Below are positions 36,101 through 47,077 of a DNA stretch of 64,000 nucleotides, piece by piece. The number at the start of each line of letters is the position of its first letter. Position 1 is the first letter of the stretch. The notes beneath the pieces were generated by a model. That model searched no databases and was not told the DNA's origin. It saw only the letters and a program-made list of their open reading frames with translations. This stretch comes from Cavenderia fasciculata (taxonomy: Eukaryota; Evosea; Eumycetozoa; Acytosteliales; Cavenderiaceae). A program made the position numbers and the translations under genes. The stretch is taken from the NCBI RefSeq assembly GCF_000203815.1, contig NW_004457715.1, positions 124,001 through 188,000 on the forward strand, read 5' to 3'.

Positions 36101-39100
36101 CTCAGATGCTCGGTCGTGCCGGTCGTCCCCCATTCGACAGTGAAGGTGAGGGTATTGTCATTACGAGTGCCAGCGAGATGCAGTTTTACCTCTCCCTCAT
36201 CAACACACAGTTGTCGATCGAGTCGCAGTTTATCTCGCGTCTGCCAGACAACCTCAACGCCGAGATTGTCTCGGGCAGCGTTGCGAGTGTCAAAGACGCC
36301 GTGCACTGGCTCGGTTACACCTACCTCTTTATCTGTATGCTGCGTAACCCGCCACTCTACGACATCTCGTACGACGATCTTGCCGGTGACGAAGAGCTCG
36401 AGCAGCGCCGTATCGACCTCGTGCACGCCGCCGCCACCCAACTCGACAAGAACAACCTCATCAAATACGACCGTCGCACAGGCCGTCTCCAACCCACCGA
36501 GCTCGGTCGTGTGGCCAGTCACTACTACATCACCAGCTCGTCCATGGCCGTCTACCACGAACATTTGCGTCCAGTCATGAGCGACATTGACTTTTTCCGT
36601 CTCTTTTCGCTGTCCAACGAGTTTAGCAGTGTTGTAGTACGTGAGGGTGAAAAGGGAGAGCTCGAGAAACTACTCGAACGTGTACCTATCCCCGTCAAAG
36701 AGTCAATTGACGAACCAGCCGCCAAGATCAATGTCTTGTTGCAGGCATACATTTCCAACCTCAAGCTTGAAGGTTTTGCACTCATTGTCGATATGTTTTA
36801 CGTTGCTCAGAGTGCTGCCCGTATCGTACGTGCACTCTATGATATTGTGTTGCGCAAGGGGTGGGCTCAACTCGCCAGAAAGATCATCAATGTCTGTCGA
36901 ATGGTCGACCGTCGTATGTGGATCTCTCAATCACCTCTGCGTCAATTCCCAGAGATTTCAGAGCGTATTGTCAACCAGCTTGAACGTCGTCAAATCCCTA
37001 TCGAAGATCTCTACGAGTACAACTCGGCACAACTAGGAACTGCTATCCAGTCGCCAGCCGAAGGAAAGAAATTGTACAAGCTTATCCATCATTTCCCCAA
37101 GTTGGATCTGACTGCACACGTTCAACCCATTCTCCACGGTCTCTTGCGTGTCGATCTTACATTGACACCCGACTTTGAGTTTGATGACAAGTACCATGGC
37201 AATTCGATTGGTTGGTGGATCGTTGTTGAGGATGTCGACGGTGAGCGTATTCTCTACCACGAGTTCTTCTCTTTGAAGCGTAGAATGATGGAAGACGGTG
37301 CGACAGTCACTTTTACCGTACCACTTACCACTCCCATGCCACCACAATACTATGTACGTGTCGTTGCAGATCGTTGGATTGGTGCAGAGTATTCTCTGGC
37401 CGTTTCATTCAAGCATTTGATCCTACCACAAAAGTATCCACCTTGTCGTGGCTTACTTGATCTCCAACCACTCTCGATCGACTCGCTTAGAGATGATCGT
37501 GCCGCATCGGTATTCCGTCCAACATTCCGATACTTTAACCCGGTACAAACACAGGTGTTCTCGTCGCTCTACACGACCGATGAGAATGTGTTTGTCGCTG
37601 CGCCAGCCAACACTGGCAAGACTGTCTGCGCTGAATTGGCTGTCCTCCGTACACTCATCAACAACCCAGAAGCACGTTGTGTCTATATCGCACCGGTCGA
37701 ATCGATGGTGACCGTTCGTTCGCGTGACTGGGCATACAAGTTTGGTCAAAAGTTTGGAAAGGTGTCTGTACTGACCGGCGATGCAGTCACTGACAATAAG
37801 ATTCTCGAAGCATCGCGTATTATCGTGACGACGGCCGAGAGATGGGACATTTTATCGCGCAAGTGGCGTCAAAAGAACTCGCGTGTTCAATCGGTCAGTT
37901 TGTTTATCGTCGACGAGTTGCAGATGATTGGGTCGGGTGAATCTGGCTCGACCATGGAGATTGTCTTGTCGCGTATGCGGTATATCGCCACGCAGACCGG
38001 ATCACCCATTCGATTCATTGGATTGTCGTCGCCCGTTGCCAACGCCCGCGATCTCGCCGAGTGGATGGGTGCGACACCTGCAACCATGTTCAACTTCCAC
38101 CCCGACGTGCGTCCAGTCGAGATGGAGATTCAAATGCAGGGTTTCGACTATCCCAACTTCCAAGAACGCCAAATGGCCATGACCAAGCCGGCACTATATG
38201 CCGTATCGCATATGGACCGCACTGCGCAGACGTTGGTATACGTACCAACACGTAAAGCTGCCCGTCAAATGGCTGCCGACATTATACTCTTTGTAGACAG
38301 CGAGGATGACATGAATACACGTCGATACCTTGGAATCGACCAGGCAGACCTCGAACCACACCTCGCCAAACTTGAAAGCCCAGCGTTGAGAGACGCACTC
38401 GTGTGGGGTGTCGCTTTTTACCACGACGGTCTATCTGCCAAAGACAAGCGAATCGTCGAGGCGCTGTTTAAGAGCGGTGCCATCAAGGTTCTCGTCGCAA
38501 CACACAGCGAGTGCTGGGCACTAGACGTGCAGGCACAGCTAGTCATCATCATGGGCACACAAACGTACAACCAGGGCACTGGCGCCGGTCACACCGACTA
38601 CCCCATCAACGATATTCTCCAAATGATGGCACGTGCCGGTAAACAGGGTACCGACCAAAAGGGCCGTTGCTTGCTGCTCTGTCACTCGCCCAAAAAGGAG
38701 TACTACAAGACATTCCTCAACGAACCGTTGCCCGTCGAGTCGCATCTCGACCATTTCCTCGCCGACCACTTTAACGCCGAGATTGCCAGTCGCACCATCA
38801 GCAAAAAGCAAGACGGACTCGACTACCTCACCTGGTCGTTCATGTACCGTCGTCTCACCCAAAACCCCAACTACTACAACCTCACCGGTACCACCCATCT
38901 CCATCTTGCCGAGCATCTCTCAGAGCTCGTCGAAAACACCCTTCTCGACTTGCAACAAGCCAGCTGTATCACCATCAAGGAAGAAGAAGAGGTAGAGGAT
39001 GAAGACGAACAATTGCAATCGACCAATCTTGGTATGATTGCCAGTTACTATTACCTAAAGTACACGACCATTGAGTTGTTTGCCAACTCGCTCAAGGCAG

Positions 39101-40050
39101 CCACCAAGCGTAAGGGTATCTTGGAGATCTTGTCCACTGCACCTGAATTCACATCGTCATTGGTTGTCCGCCACCGCGAGAATAATAGTCTCCAAAAGAT
39201 GGCAGCTCACTTGCCACTCAAGATTGATCGTCCCGACTTTGACAGCGTTGCCACCAAGGTCAATGTACTTTTACAAGCCCATTTTTCGCGCAAACCCATC
39301 TCGGCCGACCTCTATGTCGATCAGTGCATGGTATTGGAAAACGCAACACGTCTTTTACAAGCCATCGTCGATGTCATTAGTAGCAGTGGTTGGTTACAAC
39401 CTGCTCTCTCTGCTATGGAACTCAGTCAGATGTGCACTCAAGCCGTTTGGAATACCGACAGCTATCTCAAACAACTACCTCACATGACCGAAGAGAGACT
39501 TGCCAATGCTAAAAAGGCAAAGATTGAAACCGTGTTTGAACTCATGTCGATGGAAGACGACGACCGTAACAAGATGCTCGGCATGTCTCAATCAGAGCTC
39601 GAAGATCTCGCCGGAGTGTGTATGCGATTCCCAGACATTGATCTCACCTACCAAGTCGAGAATGAAGAGGACTTGCACGCCGACGATAAGGTCACTGTTC
39701 ACGTTGCCATTGAAAGAGACATTGACGACGAATTAATCAACGAGTCTATCAACCTCGTACACGCTCCCTACTATCCCAAGGAAAGAATCGGTGGCTGGTG
39801 GGTCATTGTCGGTGACGAGAAAACAAATCAACTCTTGTCCATCAAACGACTCACCCTTACCAAACGTGCCAAACTCAAATTGGATTTCCCTTCGCCTCCA
39901 GTCGGTGATCATCAACTCACCATTTATTTAATGTCAGACTCTTATACTGGTTGTGATCAAGTTTATAATATAGATATTAATATTAAACCTGCTTTAATTG
40001 ACGACGAACAAGAAGAAGAAAATGAACAAGAGGATAAAATGGAAGAATAA
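33122..40050 (+). CDS. snrnp200: U5 snRNP 200 kDa helicase Brr2/SNRNP200
   Basis: ATP-dependent RNA helicase that unwinds U4/U6 snRNA and drives spliceosome activation and disassembly in the nucleus. Exons are 33122-33166, 33323-34463 and 34562-40050 (phases 0 and 1); 2224 residues against about 2140 in human. The N-terminus MSDAIARSKQYDYKANSNLV matches the Brr2 plug/PWI region. Residues about 210-315 are an acidic Asn/Lys-rich insert. Cassette 1: motif I APTSAGKT (566-573), DEIH (677-680), SATLPN, and QMLGRAGRPPFD; then a Sec63 module. Cassette 2: degenerate motif I APANTGKT (about 1409-1416), DELQ (1513-1516) in place of DExH, and RAGKQGTD, then a second Sec63 module. A weakened second cassette is normal for Brr2. 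The C-terminus is acidic (DDEQEEENEQEDKMEE). Codon use in the body is clearly more G/C-rich than in the neighbours, as expected for a conserved gene. Confidence 0.96.
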
Positions 40051-40579
40051 AATTAAATTCTAATAAATAAATAAATAAATCAAATTATCAAACAAATATT
40101 TATTTTTTTAATTTTACAGTCACTCTCAAAGGCAATGTTATTAATAAGTTTAGAAAATTGAGAGAGTGATATTGTATGATTTAAAACAATGAAGATGGAT
40201 CAATTTTATTTATACTTTTTGGTTTCATATTAAATCCCATGGTTTTGATGATGAGGACAAGCTTAAGTTACCACCAACTCAATAGAAAACACTGACCAAA
40301 TCATGAATAAAAACGGGTACCGTAATTAATTATTTTTAATAATCCGTATTCCAAAAAAAATATACAATTAATACTTTTACAGGAACCTCTAATTGAAAGG
40401 TTCGTATGATTAAGGGGATGTTTGATTGAATATACTCTATCGAGGAATATTATTTTTTTTTTATTGATTTATACTCCTAATGTTCCATCAAAGATACTTA
40501 TTTGGAGGTGTTGTTTTTTGTTTAAAAGTTTTCTTCTTCTTCTTCTTGATCTTGTTTGTTGTGTCCTTTCTTAACATTT
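40051..40579. other. Spacer with relics of two neighbouring families
   Basis: No intact gene. 40147-40240 resembles the region just upstream of the first Cys-rich gene (AAGTTTAGAAA...ATTTTATACTTTTTGGTTT at 40937-41005). 40262-40440 carries, in the same order, short pieces of the 277-residue gene and its promoter: AAGTTACCACCAACTCA (exon 2 start region), ACTGACCAAATC, AATAATCC, AATACTTTTA and GGGGATGTTTGATTGAAT. These look like remains of extra copies. Confidence 0.45.
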
Positions 40580-40908
40580 TTAGAACAATCTTTGACCAGT
40601 TAATTGGAGACATCTATGCTTGCATTCGGCCTTGTCAGTTACATAACTAAAAATAAGATTGAAAAACATAAAGTACAACATAAGTAAGAATGTATCCAAA
40701 AGAAGTTGAGCTCGTTATTTTCAACATACCTAATTCCACAGTATTTATCAGAATAAATTACACCAGTGCACATAGAGGCCCAAGTTGATGCCGATGCACA
40801 AGCAGCAGTACAATCAACACCTGGTTCCAAAAGCTGGTTTTTGGATTCGACCATTGCAGCCATTGCCAAGAGCAAGGTTAATGCGACCATTAAATATAAT
40901 TTATTCAT
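40580..40908 (-). CDS. Small Cys-rich secreted protein 1
   Basis: 81 residues from two exons, 40908-40730 and 40646-40580 (phase 2). Signal peptide MNKLYLMVALTLLLAMAAMVES is followed by a short mature part with seven Cys (CTAACAS, SMCTG, KYCG, ECKHRC). The second Cys-rich gene 0.9 kb away shares the MNKL start, the intron position and phase and the spacing of two Cys pairs, so the two are diverged paralogues. Function unknown; the size and Cys pattern would fit a small extracellular toxin-like, antimicrobial or signalling peptide, which is inference only. Confidence 0.7.
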
Positions 40909-41809
40909 GATTTGATATTGTTGTTGGTTGTTTGATAAAGTTTAGAAATTGAGAATAGAGATTTTAATTATGGTGAGCTGGTCCATTTTATACTTTTTGG
41001 TTTTACAATTTTTAATCCAATCCAATTTGAATTTTATCACTCTTTTGTGACCGCTAATGTATAATTTCATTAATGAGATAGATCCATCATCTAAGATCGA
41101 TCTTATCATCCCATTGCTATCCAATTTGACCCTCATCACTCAACAGTGAGAAAAATAGAAACCACATCAACAAACAGTTAAACAACCCTCTCTTTTAAAA
41201 CCACTTGATTTTTTTCTCATATTAAAACATGTTCATTGCAATTTCAAATTCTTGAACTTTCCAATGACCACCTCTATTCTACAAAATCAAAAAATAGAAT
41301 AGGATCATCACTTTGTAAGGTTGAGGATTACCATAGATGTTTTACAATAACAATGAAAATGAAATGATGATTTTCTAATGCGAGGGTTTGATGAGGAAAG
41401 GGGTAAATCAAAATCATTTCAGGAGAGAGGAAATTATAATCACCACCTACTTAGAGGATATGGGGTATCTATTGACAATAAATGACGGCACATTCTGAGA
41501 GTGTCTATCGTTGCAGTTTTTATATGACAAAGGAAATCCCACTCATGTATACCAGTACGAAATTAACCTCCCCTCTCTCATTGTGGGGTCGAATGTGTTA
41601 AAAATGAATTCCAAATGACAACCACTGTCATTTCCATGCAACGGCAATTGTTTGTTTTTACTCTCAGAATGACATCTGACCCGAGGATGAGATCAAGTAC
41701 ATGTTATGTATGTATTTCACAAGACAAGAAAGGGGTGAAATTACCTCAATTTTAATGATGAATAATTTTTTCTCTTAGAGTTCTAAATTAGTTTAACAAT
41801 CGATCAGAT
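40909..41809. other. Spacer between the Cys-rich genes
   Basis: 900 bases with the promoter of Cys-rich gene 1 in the first 100 bases and the 3' flank of gene 2 at the far end. The middle shows no coding character, no clear repeat and no RNA gene that I recognise. Confidence 0.45.
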
Positions 41810-42135
41810 TTATTTATGGCTTGGATTGTCTAGGAATTTTTTTTTAACTTCAGTGCAAAAATATGTCCCCCTGTATTTTTGACAAATAACTTCACATGCT
41901 TTACGGTCAGTTGTCCATCTAAACAAAGAAAAAAAAAAGTTTAGTAAAATGACAACTTGGATGGATACGCAACATACTGTGACATGCAAACTGGATATTT
42001 CCAAAAAGTCTTGCAAAAGTTATACCAATTTAATGGATATTTACAATCCCATTCACACCCCAGTTGTGATTCAACCTTGACAGTCAAACCCAATAACAAG
42101 GAAAATACACCAAATAAATATAAAAGTTTATTCAT
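41810..42135 (-). CDS. Small Cys-rich secreted protein 2
   Basis: 88 residues from exons 42135-41978 and 41918-41810 (phase 2, as in the paralogue). Signal peptide MNKLLYLFGVFSLLLGLTVKVES, then a mature chain with Cys in GCEWDCKYP, NFCKTFW, PVCMSQ, ACEVICQKY and FCTEV (seven in all). The second exon is longer and more basic than in gene 1 (EVKKKFLDNPSHK). Function unknown. Confidence 0.7.
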
Positions 42136-42537
42136 TTTGTTGTTGTTGTATCAAAAGTTTTCGATTAATAATAATAGGGTTTCTCGATTTACTGAATGGT
42201 TATAATTAAAATAATGATCGAATATTGTGGTACAAATATTAGAGCAAGGATGAGCAGGTTATTTTGATATGGGTACCCAAACGATGATCAATATGCAATG
42301 AAAAATTAATTAGCAACTCACCATGATTACAATGAAAATGTACAAAAAATAGAGTAGCTGAGCTGAGCACCATCAAATTTCTGATGGTGTTGTCAAAACC
42401 ATCAAAAAAGATAAACAGAATGAATCATTAGTGGTAAATATAATTGGTTGAAAGATAATCAAAATTTAAATCATTATTTATTAACTAAATTTATGATAGT
42501 GAATCGAAAGTGATCGATTGAATAATATGAATCAGAT
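42136..42537. other. Spacer with a perfect hairpin
   Basis: Promoter of Cys-rich gene 2 on the minus strand and the 3' flank of the 277-residue gene. A perfect 8-base stem with a 6-base loop (CACCATCA-AATTTC-TGATGGTG) is at 42368-42389; its stem sequence ACCATCA recurs at 42399-42405. No gene seen. Confidence 0.5.
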
Positions 42538-43575
42538 TTACAATAACTTTTCGAAATCATGGTACTTGTTATCAGAGAGATTGGTAATAGCTCTGTAAGT
42601 GAGGACAAGTGATCCATTGTCAAATGACCAGATCCAGTAAGATGGTGATTCCTTGACATAACGGAATACGATGGTGTGATTGGAAGTGGCTTCATTGAAT
42701 GCTTCCAATACCATTTCCTCCTTGCCACGGGTCTCAACATTGAATGCAACAGCCAATAATACTTCAGCGACGAGGTCACCAATGATGGTATCATACTTTT
42801 CCTTGGCAACACCATAGAATTCATCGACAGAGGCTTGGTCTAGGGTCCAGTCGGCAGAGGTAACCTTTTTGAGAGTAGCAAAAGCTTCATCATACTTGGG
42901 CTTGACACTCTTGATGTTGAGTAATGCCTTCATCGAATAGATGCTACCAGATGGGATTTCAAAGTCAAGGTACTTGACAGTATCCATATTGGCAAGAGAT
43001 GGACATCCATAAACTGATAACGATCCATTCTCAAATACATATTGCCAATATGAAGAATTTGGAACCTTGGCAACAATAGATACAACAACCTTTTTGTTTG
43101 TATTATTGGCAATCAAACTTTCCTTGATGCTTGAATCCTTGTTTGACAATCTTTCAATGTTTTCACCAATGAATACTGCTACTCTTTTGTAAAACAAATC
43201 ACCCTATAAATTATAATAATAGTAAGAATATTTTTGATGGATAAAAGGTTAGTAATTGTTTAAAAGAAAAGTAAAAAGTAAAAGATGGTTTAATTAATTA
43301 ATATTTACCAAGTCACCACCAACCCATTTTGGATCAGATACAGCAGCGAGAATAGCTTCAAAGTCAAACTCAATAGTCCATTCAAGACCTAAAACATTCT
43401 TGATCTTGGTGTGAGCATCAGCGAGGAATTGTTCGTGTTCCCTAGAAAAAAGAAAAAAAATTAAAAAAAGAAAAGAATAAAGATATTTATTAGACATTAA
43501 AAAATAGGTAGGGGGTAATGATGGATAGAGATGAACATACTTGAGGTTCTTTCTGGCTGGGAGTGGGAGAGGCAT
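42538..43575 (-). CDS. Uncharacterised 277-residue protein, copy 1
   Basis: Exons are 43575-43541, 43441-43309 and 43203-42538 (phases 2 and 0), 277 residues. It starts MPLPLPARKNLKEHEQFLAD with no signal peptide, so it is probably cytosolic. Two related halves are visible: VVVSIVAKVPNSSYWQYVFENGSLSVYG and HTIVFRYVKESPSYWIWSFD followed by NGSLVLTYRA, both with the pattern Ser-x-Tyr-Trp...Phe-x-Asn-Gly-Ser-Leu. That suggests an internally duplicated fold of about 100 residues. Copy 2 (47078-48107) is almost identical. No known family recognised. Abundant, regular codon use suggests a well-expressed gene. Confidence 0.8.
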
Positions 43576-43976
43576 TTTAATTTTAAATTAATTGTTTTGG
43601 TTTAGTTGTTGTTGATTGTTTAATATATGATGATTGATGATAATTTAATGATTTGAAATTCTACTGACCAAATCGATGATTTTATAGTGATCCAACTCTA
43701 AATTAATTCCATATTTTATTTAAATCAAAATAATTCAAATTAATATTCAATAATCCAAATAAATACAATAAATACTTTTAATAGTATATTGAGAGAGTTG
43801 GGGTACATTTTCAAGCAGAATAAAACTGGAATCTATAAGGTTGAGGGGATGATACCTGTTGAGGGGATCTTTGATTGAATGATCCCAATACCAATACGGG
43901 AAATCACTTCATTTTCATTATAACCTTCGTCAAGTCTCGATTGGACATCAAATTTAAAGCTGGAAAAGAAATCAAA

Positions 43977-44115
43977 GACTAAAATAAAATATCTTTTTTT
44001 AAAATTTTAGTCAGCCTTCTGCAAAAAGTTAATCATTTTTTTGCGAAAAAGCCATGAATTTTTGCAGTGAATGCCCAGAACCAAAACAGATAATCCACAC
44101 TTTTATCTATCTATG
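43977..44115. promoter_or_regulatory. 139-base element identical upstream of both 277-residue genes
   Basis: Identical base for base to 48506-48644, 400 bases upstream of each start, while the bases nearer the genes carry many differences and indels. It contains an inverted repeat CTGCAAAAA...TTTTTGCAG (44019-44027 with 44060-44068 approximately) enclosing a small TTTTT-GCG-AAAAA hairpin. It may be an enhancer-type element, an unannotated small RNA or simply recent duplication. Confidence 0.45.
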
Positions 44116-44440
44116 GAGAAACAATAATAATTCCAAACAATTAATTTATATTATTTATCTTTTCATATTTGATTACACCCTTTAGTATGATCCAAAACAT
44201 TTTATTTTTATTAATACAAAAGTATAAATTACTAGTATTTATATTATATTTTTGCAATCATATACTTTTATATTTAGTTGTGTTTATTATATTTAGTTCA
44301 CAAGGTTTATTAGACACTTGTGAAGGTAGTTTGAAAAAAAAGTTTTCTTTTTTTTTATAATTACCCAAATATAACAAAAATAATGATATATTTTTTCATC
44401 TTTCCTAGATATTAATTAATATAGAAAAAAAATGTAGAAG

Positions 44441-44481
44441 TTTTAGGGACGAAGAATATTTAATATTCTCAGTCCCTAAAA
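44441..44481. repeat. Near-perfect palindrome, 41 bases
   Basis: TTTTAGGGAC at 44441-44450 pairs with GTCCCTAAAA at 44472-44481, and the inner AGAATATT pairs with AATATTCT around a single central T. Only two base pairs in the arm fail. Could form a long hairpin or be the remains of a foldback element. Confidence 0.8.
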
Positions 44482-44719
44482 GAAAAGCCACATCACTTTT
44501 TTAAAGATATTAAATGGTAGAATTTATTAATATTAATGAACATGAACGAGTTTTGTAGTTATAGATGATAACCAGTGATAGAAGAAGGATAAATAAAAAT
44601 ATATAATTTTAAAAAAAAAATAGTTAAATAGGTCTTTTGCGTTGTGAAATACCATTTCTATCATTATTTTCTTTAATAAAAAGGGCCAATCTTTGATTTC
44701 TTCATTTACTATTCTTCTT

Positions 44720-44782
44720 CAATATTATATTATTCCACCAGTTGCGCAGACGAATGAATATTGGTGGAATAATATAATATTG
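44720..44782. repeat. Perfect 21-base inverted repeat
   Basis: 44720-44740 (starting CAATATTATATTATTCCACC) is exactly the reverse complement of 44762-44782, with a 21-base loop starting GTTGCGCAGACG. The word TTGCGCA recurs just after the right arm (44780-44786). A stem this long and exact points to a structured transcript or foldback element. Confidence 0.85.
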
Positions 44783-45284
44783 CGCAATATATACTGTAGA
44801 ATGTGCAGCCTTGGTCAAACGAGTACGGGTCGTACAATTCGCGCATGATCTTTTAACAACCAGCATAATCATCTGTATATAAGTATGAATATATAAGTAT
44901 CGTTCTCGTAGAGGGATTTGATTTACTTACTGCAACAAAGGGTTATTACATTGTAATTTGCTTTAAATGTTGAAGTTGGAACAGCGTCTCTCGATTATGT
45001 GTTATTGTACGCCCAAGCATCTTAGTTTTGCAAGCGCAAATGGTGCAGACCCATTGATGTGGATATGAGGATAACAAATGATAAATAGATCCATAGTATA
45101 GTGGTATTACGACATCATTGTCAGTATTGTTGAATACATATCACTTGACAACTATCTAATATACTCTATCTGTATGTGTAAAAAAAAAAAAAAAAAGGAA
45201 AATTAAAGAATGTTAATAATTTATTTATTTATTTATAGAGTTACAGGATTGCATTGAATCTTTTGATTTTCTTTAGTTATATAG

Positions 45285-46275
45285 TTAGACAATGACCGAT
45301 AATCTGGTGTCTGTCTTTTTTGCTGGCATTTGAGTATCTCGACGTGCTCTGGTAGTGGCTCTATGTGATCTTGTTAAACTACGGTTAAATCGTAATGGCT
45401 TTACCCATACTTGCTCTTCCTCGTCGCCATATTGAACTCCATGCGTCTTGACTTGCGTTCCATAATAGTAACTTAAAAAGAAAATGGTTCCTTCGAAAAT
45501 AGGTACGATTAAAAAGTTGGCAAAGGCAAGGTAATCAAAGGGAGTGACAAAAATCAACGACAAGATCGATGCAATTCCTCCTACAAAGTCCAATACGACA
45601 TAGGGACGACTTAGACCTTCAGCAGATTGAGCTTGGATAATTTCATAAACAGCTGGGATGAATCCAGCAGCCATCAAACAAGCAGATACAATATTAATGG
45701 TCAGTGAAATTTCAAATTCATGTTCTTTGTAATGATCCAATAAAGCATAGAGACCATATGCTACACCAGCTGCCAAAATAAATACTATACTAAATACAAT
45801 CAATAATTTTCCTATTTTCATTCGTCTTTTTTTTTTTTTTTAAACAAATTTAATAATTAATATTTAATATTAAATAATAATTAATATCTTAAAGGTTGAT
45901 TATATTATATTATATTATATTATATTATATTATATTATTATATATTCATTAATGAATGTTCATTTTTACATACTTGTCATAATAATAATATTGAGCTAGA
46001 ATAAATAAAATTAAAAATAGGAAGAGGGCAACTTGAAGAATAAGAGGAGCCTCTTTATCAGTGGCTATGAGATAGGGGAAAAATATGACAGCATATAAAA
46101 ACCAACAACTAAAACAAAGAAATGATACACCATCTGTAGTCTCTTTCATAAAATTGTATATGATTTGTGGTATGAGTTGGACACTCCAAAAAACAACTCC
46201 AGTATATCCAAAAATATTGGCTGCTATATTATTCCATTCTTCTCTTTCTCTCTCGCTCTCTCTCTTTTTCTTGAT
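45285..46275 (-). CDS. PQ-loop repeat membrane protein (5' end uncertain)
   Basis: Seven-helix membrane protein of the PQ-loop/MtN3-like class (lysosomal amino-acid exporters, SWEET relatives). Two exons are firm: the upstream one ends at 45974 with donor GTATGT, the downstream one is 45825-45285 (phase 2). The first PQ motif is WSVQLIPQIIYNF and the second GFIPAVYEIIQAQSAEGLS. The basic tail RFNRSLTRSHRATTRARRDT is probably cytosolic. The 5' end is odd: the frame is open from 46275 but has no ATG before 46149, which would cut off the first PQ motif. An out-of-frame ATG (46241 region) sits next to a (GA)n run, so an unseen first exon, a slippage-type frameshift or a base-call error are all possible. 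Acceptor before 45825 follows a poly-A rather than a pyrimidine tract. Confidence 0.6.
45899..45941. repeat. (TATAT)n repeat in the PQ-loop intron region
   Basis: About eight TTATA units lie within the intron between the two PQ-loop exons (45826-45973). Confidence 0.85.
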
Positions 46276-47077
46276 TTATATTATCTAATCTTGTATAAGA
46301 ACATTATAAGATGAGATGAGGAGGTGTTTAGCTCGCACATTTAAATAGACCAATCATCCATCATCGCATTCTAGAGAAATAAAAAAAAAAAAACAACTAT
46401 TTAACCTTTTACATTGAAAGGAATTTTGGATATATAAATGTTTAGGTCCATTGATGATCATCTTCGAGTTTTGGTGGAAATGACTTGTATTTCTGTGATT
46501 ACATACAAAGAGTTTCGGAAATTCATACCTCTAAAAATATCTCGGACCTCGGCTTGATCCTATTTTTTGTGGTGCCCCTGCGACAAGACAACGAGCAAGC
46601 ATCGATCTACAACAGGTCCCCCGAAACAAGTAAGTTCTCATGAAAGAGAAATGAAGTCGTGATGTCATCCACTGGTAAGAGTTGTACGAGATTGTGTATT
46701 ATAATAGAACAGAATTGAATAGAATGTGCATATTATAATAAATTGTTTGTTCGTTGTTTGGGAAAGAACAAGAGAGGACTTGCTGAATATAATGTTGTTG
46801 ATGATCTAAACAAATACTAGCTACATATTGGATTAGATTGTTGTTTTTGTTGTTGTTGTTATCGTTGTTATCGTCGTTATTACGAATCAGTATATATTTG
46901 ATAGTAGTTGTTACGATCATAAAAAAGATTGATCGATTTTTTACTTTTTTTTTCAAACATTTGTTTCAGGCAATTCACAACCTGTTTGGTTATTTTATAT
47001 ATATTGGTATTTATTTATTTAATTAATTAATTTAATTTAATTTAATAAGTGTATTATAAATACATTGATTAAAAGAT
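46276..47077. other. Spacer between PQ-loop gene and copy 2
   Basis: Promoter side of the PQ-loop gene and 3' flank of the 277-residue copy 2. A GTTGTTGTT/ATCGTT run at 46841-46875. No gene seen. Confidence 0.45.

Larger units (their letters stand above)
44116..45284. other. Spacer with two large hairpins
   Basis: Homology with the copy-2 flank continues to about 44360. Beyond that lie two long inverted repeats (listed separately) and a more G/C-rich tract at 44800-45140 without coding potential. TAGTATAGTGG at 45094-45104 matches a tRNA A-box but no B-box follows. No gene is supported. Confidence 0.5.

Noticed and set aside
44169-44360. Short hydrophobic plus-strand frame upstream of the 277-residue gene
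   Set aside because: Composed of AT-rich simple sequence and not kept in the homologous flank at 48700-48890.
45090-45160. tRNA-Asp-like start (TAGTATAGTGG, perfect A-box)
   Set aside because: No B-box of the GTTCGANNC type follows, the anticodon arm does not pair and there is no acceptor stem. At best a tRNA relic.
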